From the NCBI GenBank assembly GCA_029210695.1, contig JARGFH010000018.1, forward strand, positions 1 to 62,820: 62,820 bases of DNA, in the 5' to 3' direction. The stretch comes from Acidimicrobiia bacterium. GTDB lineage: Bacteria > Actinomycetota > Acidimicrobiia > Spongiisociales > JAHEDJ01. The notes under the pieces were generated by a model, which was given only the letters and a program-made list of their open reading frames with translations, had not been told where the DNA came from and did not search any database. Position 1 is the first letter of the stretch; every line of letters starts with the position of its first letter. The position numbers and the translations under genes were made by a program. Shown in pieces: positions 62,563 to 62,820 of this stretch.

Positions 62563-62597
62563 CCGGACTCTCGATTAGCACTATTCTCTCGGGCACC

Positions 62598-62670
62598 GCC
62601 GGGTTAGCTCAGTCGGTAGAGCGCTTCTCTTGTAAAGAAGTGGTCGTCGGTTCGATTCCGACACCCGGCT
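62598..62670 (+). tRNA. tRNA-Thr (TGT anticodon)
   Basis: Cloverleaf by eye: acceptor GCCGGGT with ACCCGGC; D arm GCTC...GAGC; anticodon stem CTTCT/AGAAG with loop CTTGTAA (TGT); T arm GTCGG-TTCGATT-CCGAC. No encoded CCA. Second Thr isoacceptor in the window. Confidence 0.96.
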
Positions 62671-62820
62671 CCGTTTGAAACCCCAGTTCAACTGAGGCTT
62701 CGTGGGCGTCATTCTTCTTCGATTCAACCTCGTGGAGGTATGCTGACGCCGCTCGCTGAAATTCCCCAGGGTTGCTCATCGAAATTCCTCACCTTGGGTT
62801 GGGTTTGGATGCTAGTTGTT

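Noticed and set aside
62609-62779. Minus-strand frame of 56 codons with a fair ribosome site (GTGAGGA before ATG 62779) at the window end
   Set aside because: It runs antisense through the whole 3' half of the tRNA-Thr gene before its stop, so coding is unlikely. It may be the start of a gene or an integrated element whose rest lies outside the window.
1-62820. CRISPR arrays, insertion sequences, prophage or integrase genes
   Set aside because: No direct repeats with regular spacers and no transposase, integrase or phage motifs were seen in any frame.

Overview
The window is high-GC, gene-dense chromosomal DNA from an actinobacterium. Gene order matches several M. tuberculosis neighbourhoods: HAD phosphatase next to ssd/tadABC/flp/tadE; topA-tmk-holB; SigH/RsrA-type sigma/anti-sigma pair; DUF2342-tilS-hpt-ftsH-folEPBK; DUF2520-panC-lysS; clpC; radA-disA-carD-ispD-ispF-cysS-rlmB. 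Threonine-rich lipoprotein linkers, a membrane pyrophosphatase and the divergence of the proteins suggest a deep-branching lineage such as Acidimicrobiia rather than Mycobacteriales (inference; a marker-gene tree would settle it).

Layout. 0-5 kb: divergent HAD phosphatase and a compact Tad/Flp pilus operon. 5-17.5 kb: Ca-type P-ATPase, LCP lipoprotein, H+-PPase, two-domain histidine phosphatase, PLP lyase, PIN-PhoH and topA. 17.5-21.6 kb: MFS carrier, tmk, holB, plsC and a tRNA-Thr. 21.7-31 kb: stress sigma/anti-sigma pair, small membrane protein, DUF2342, tilS, hpt, ftsH and the folate operon, which contains a Cys-less phosphatase-like protein and a FolK fused to an isoprenylcysteine-methyltransferase-like membrane domain. 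31-35.7 kb: MFS, DUF2520, panC, lysS. 35.9-43.5 kb: an accessory island interrupting the usual lysS-clpC neighbourhood. It holds a secreted HExxH protein, a degenerate GGDEF protein, a FlgL/flagellin-like protein, a FlgN-like protein, a FliA/WhiG sigma factor, and an operon of GGDEF-REC regulator, HEAT-repeat membrane protein and processive glycosyltransferase. 43.7-53.6 kb: polyprenyl synthase, clpC, VUT transporter and a BMP-type nucleoside ABC importer. 53.7-62.7 kb: zinc-ribbon membrane protein, radA, disA, carD with a histone-H1-like tail, PIN-TRAM, the MEP genes ispD/ispF, cysS, rlmB and a second tRNA-Thr.

The most unusual non-coding signal is a family of heptanucleotide arrays in intergenic DNA. 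The units fit GGYNNNN (or its complement) and stay in exact 7-nt phase. Three loci carry opposed arrays that could fold into long hairpins, and lysS is flanked by arrays on both sides. Other non-coding signals are a pair of 60-bp-period palindromic repeats at 7.7 kb, a possible pseudoknot RNA at 35.75 kb, two strong hairpins (49.53 and 53.73 kb), and several start codons with a TANNNT box 6-10 nt upstream and no Shine-Dalgarno, suggesting leaderless mRNAs.

No gene-less stretch exceeds about 300 bases. The longest (17467-17754) is mostly heptad arrays. The first 171 bases and the last 150 bases hold no gene I can support.
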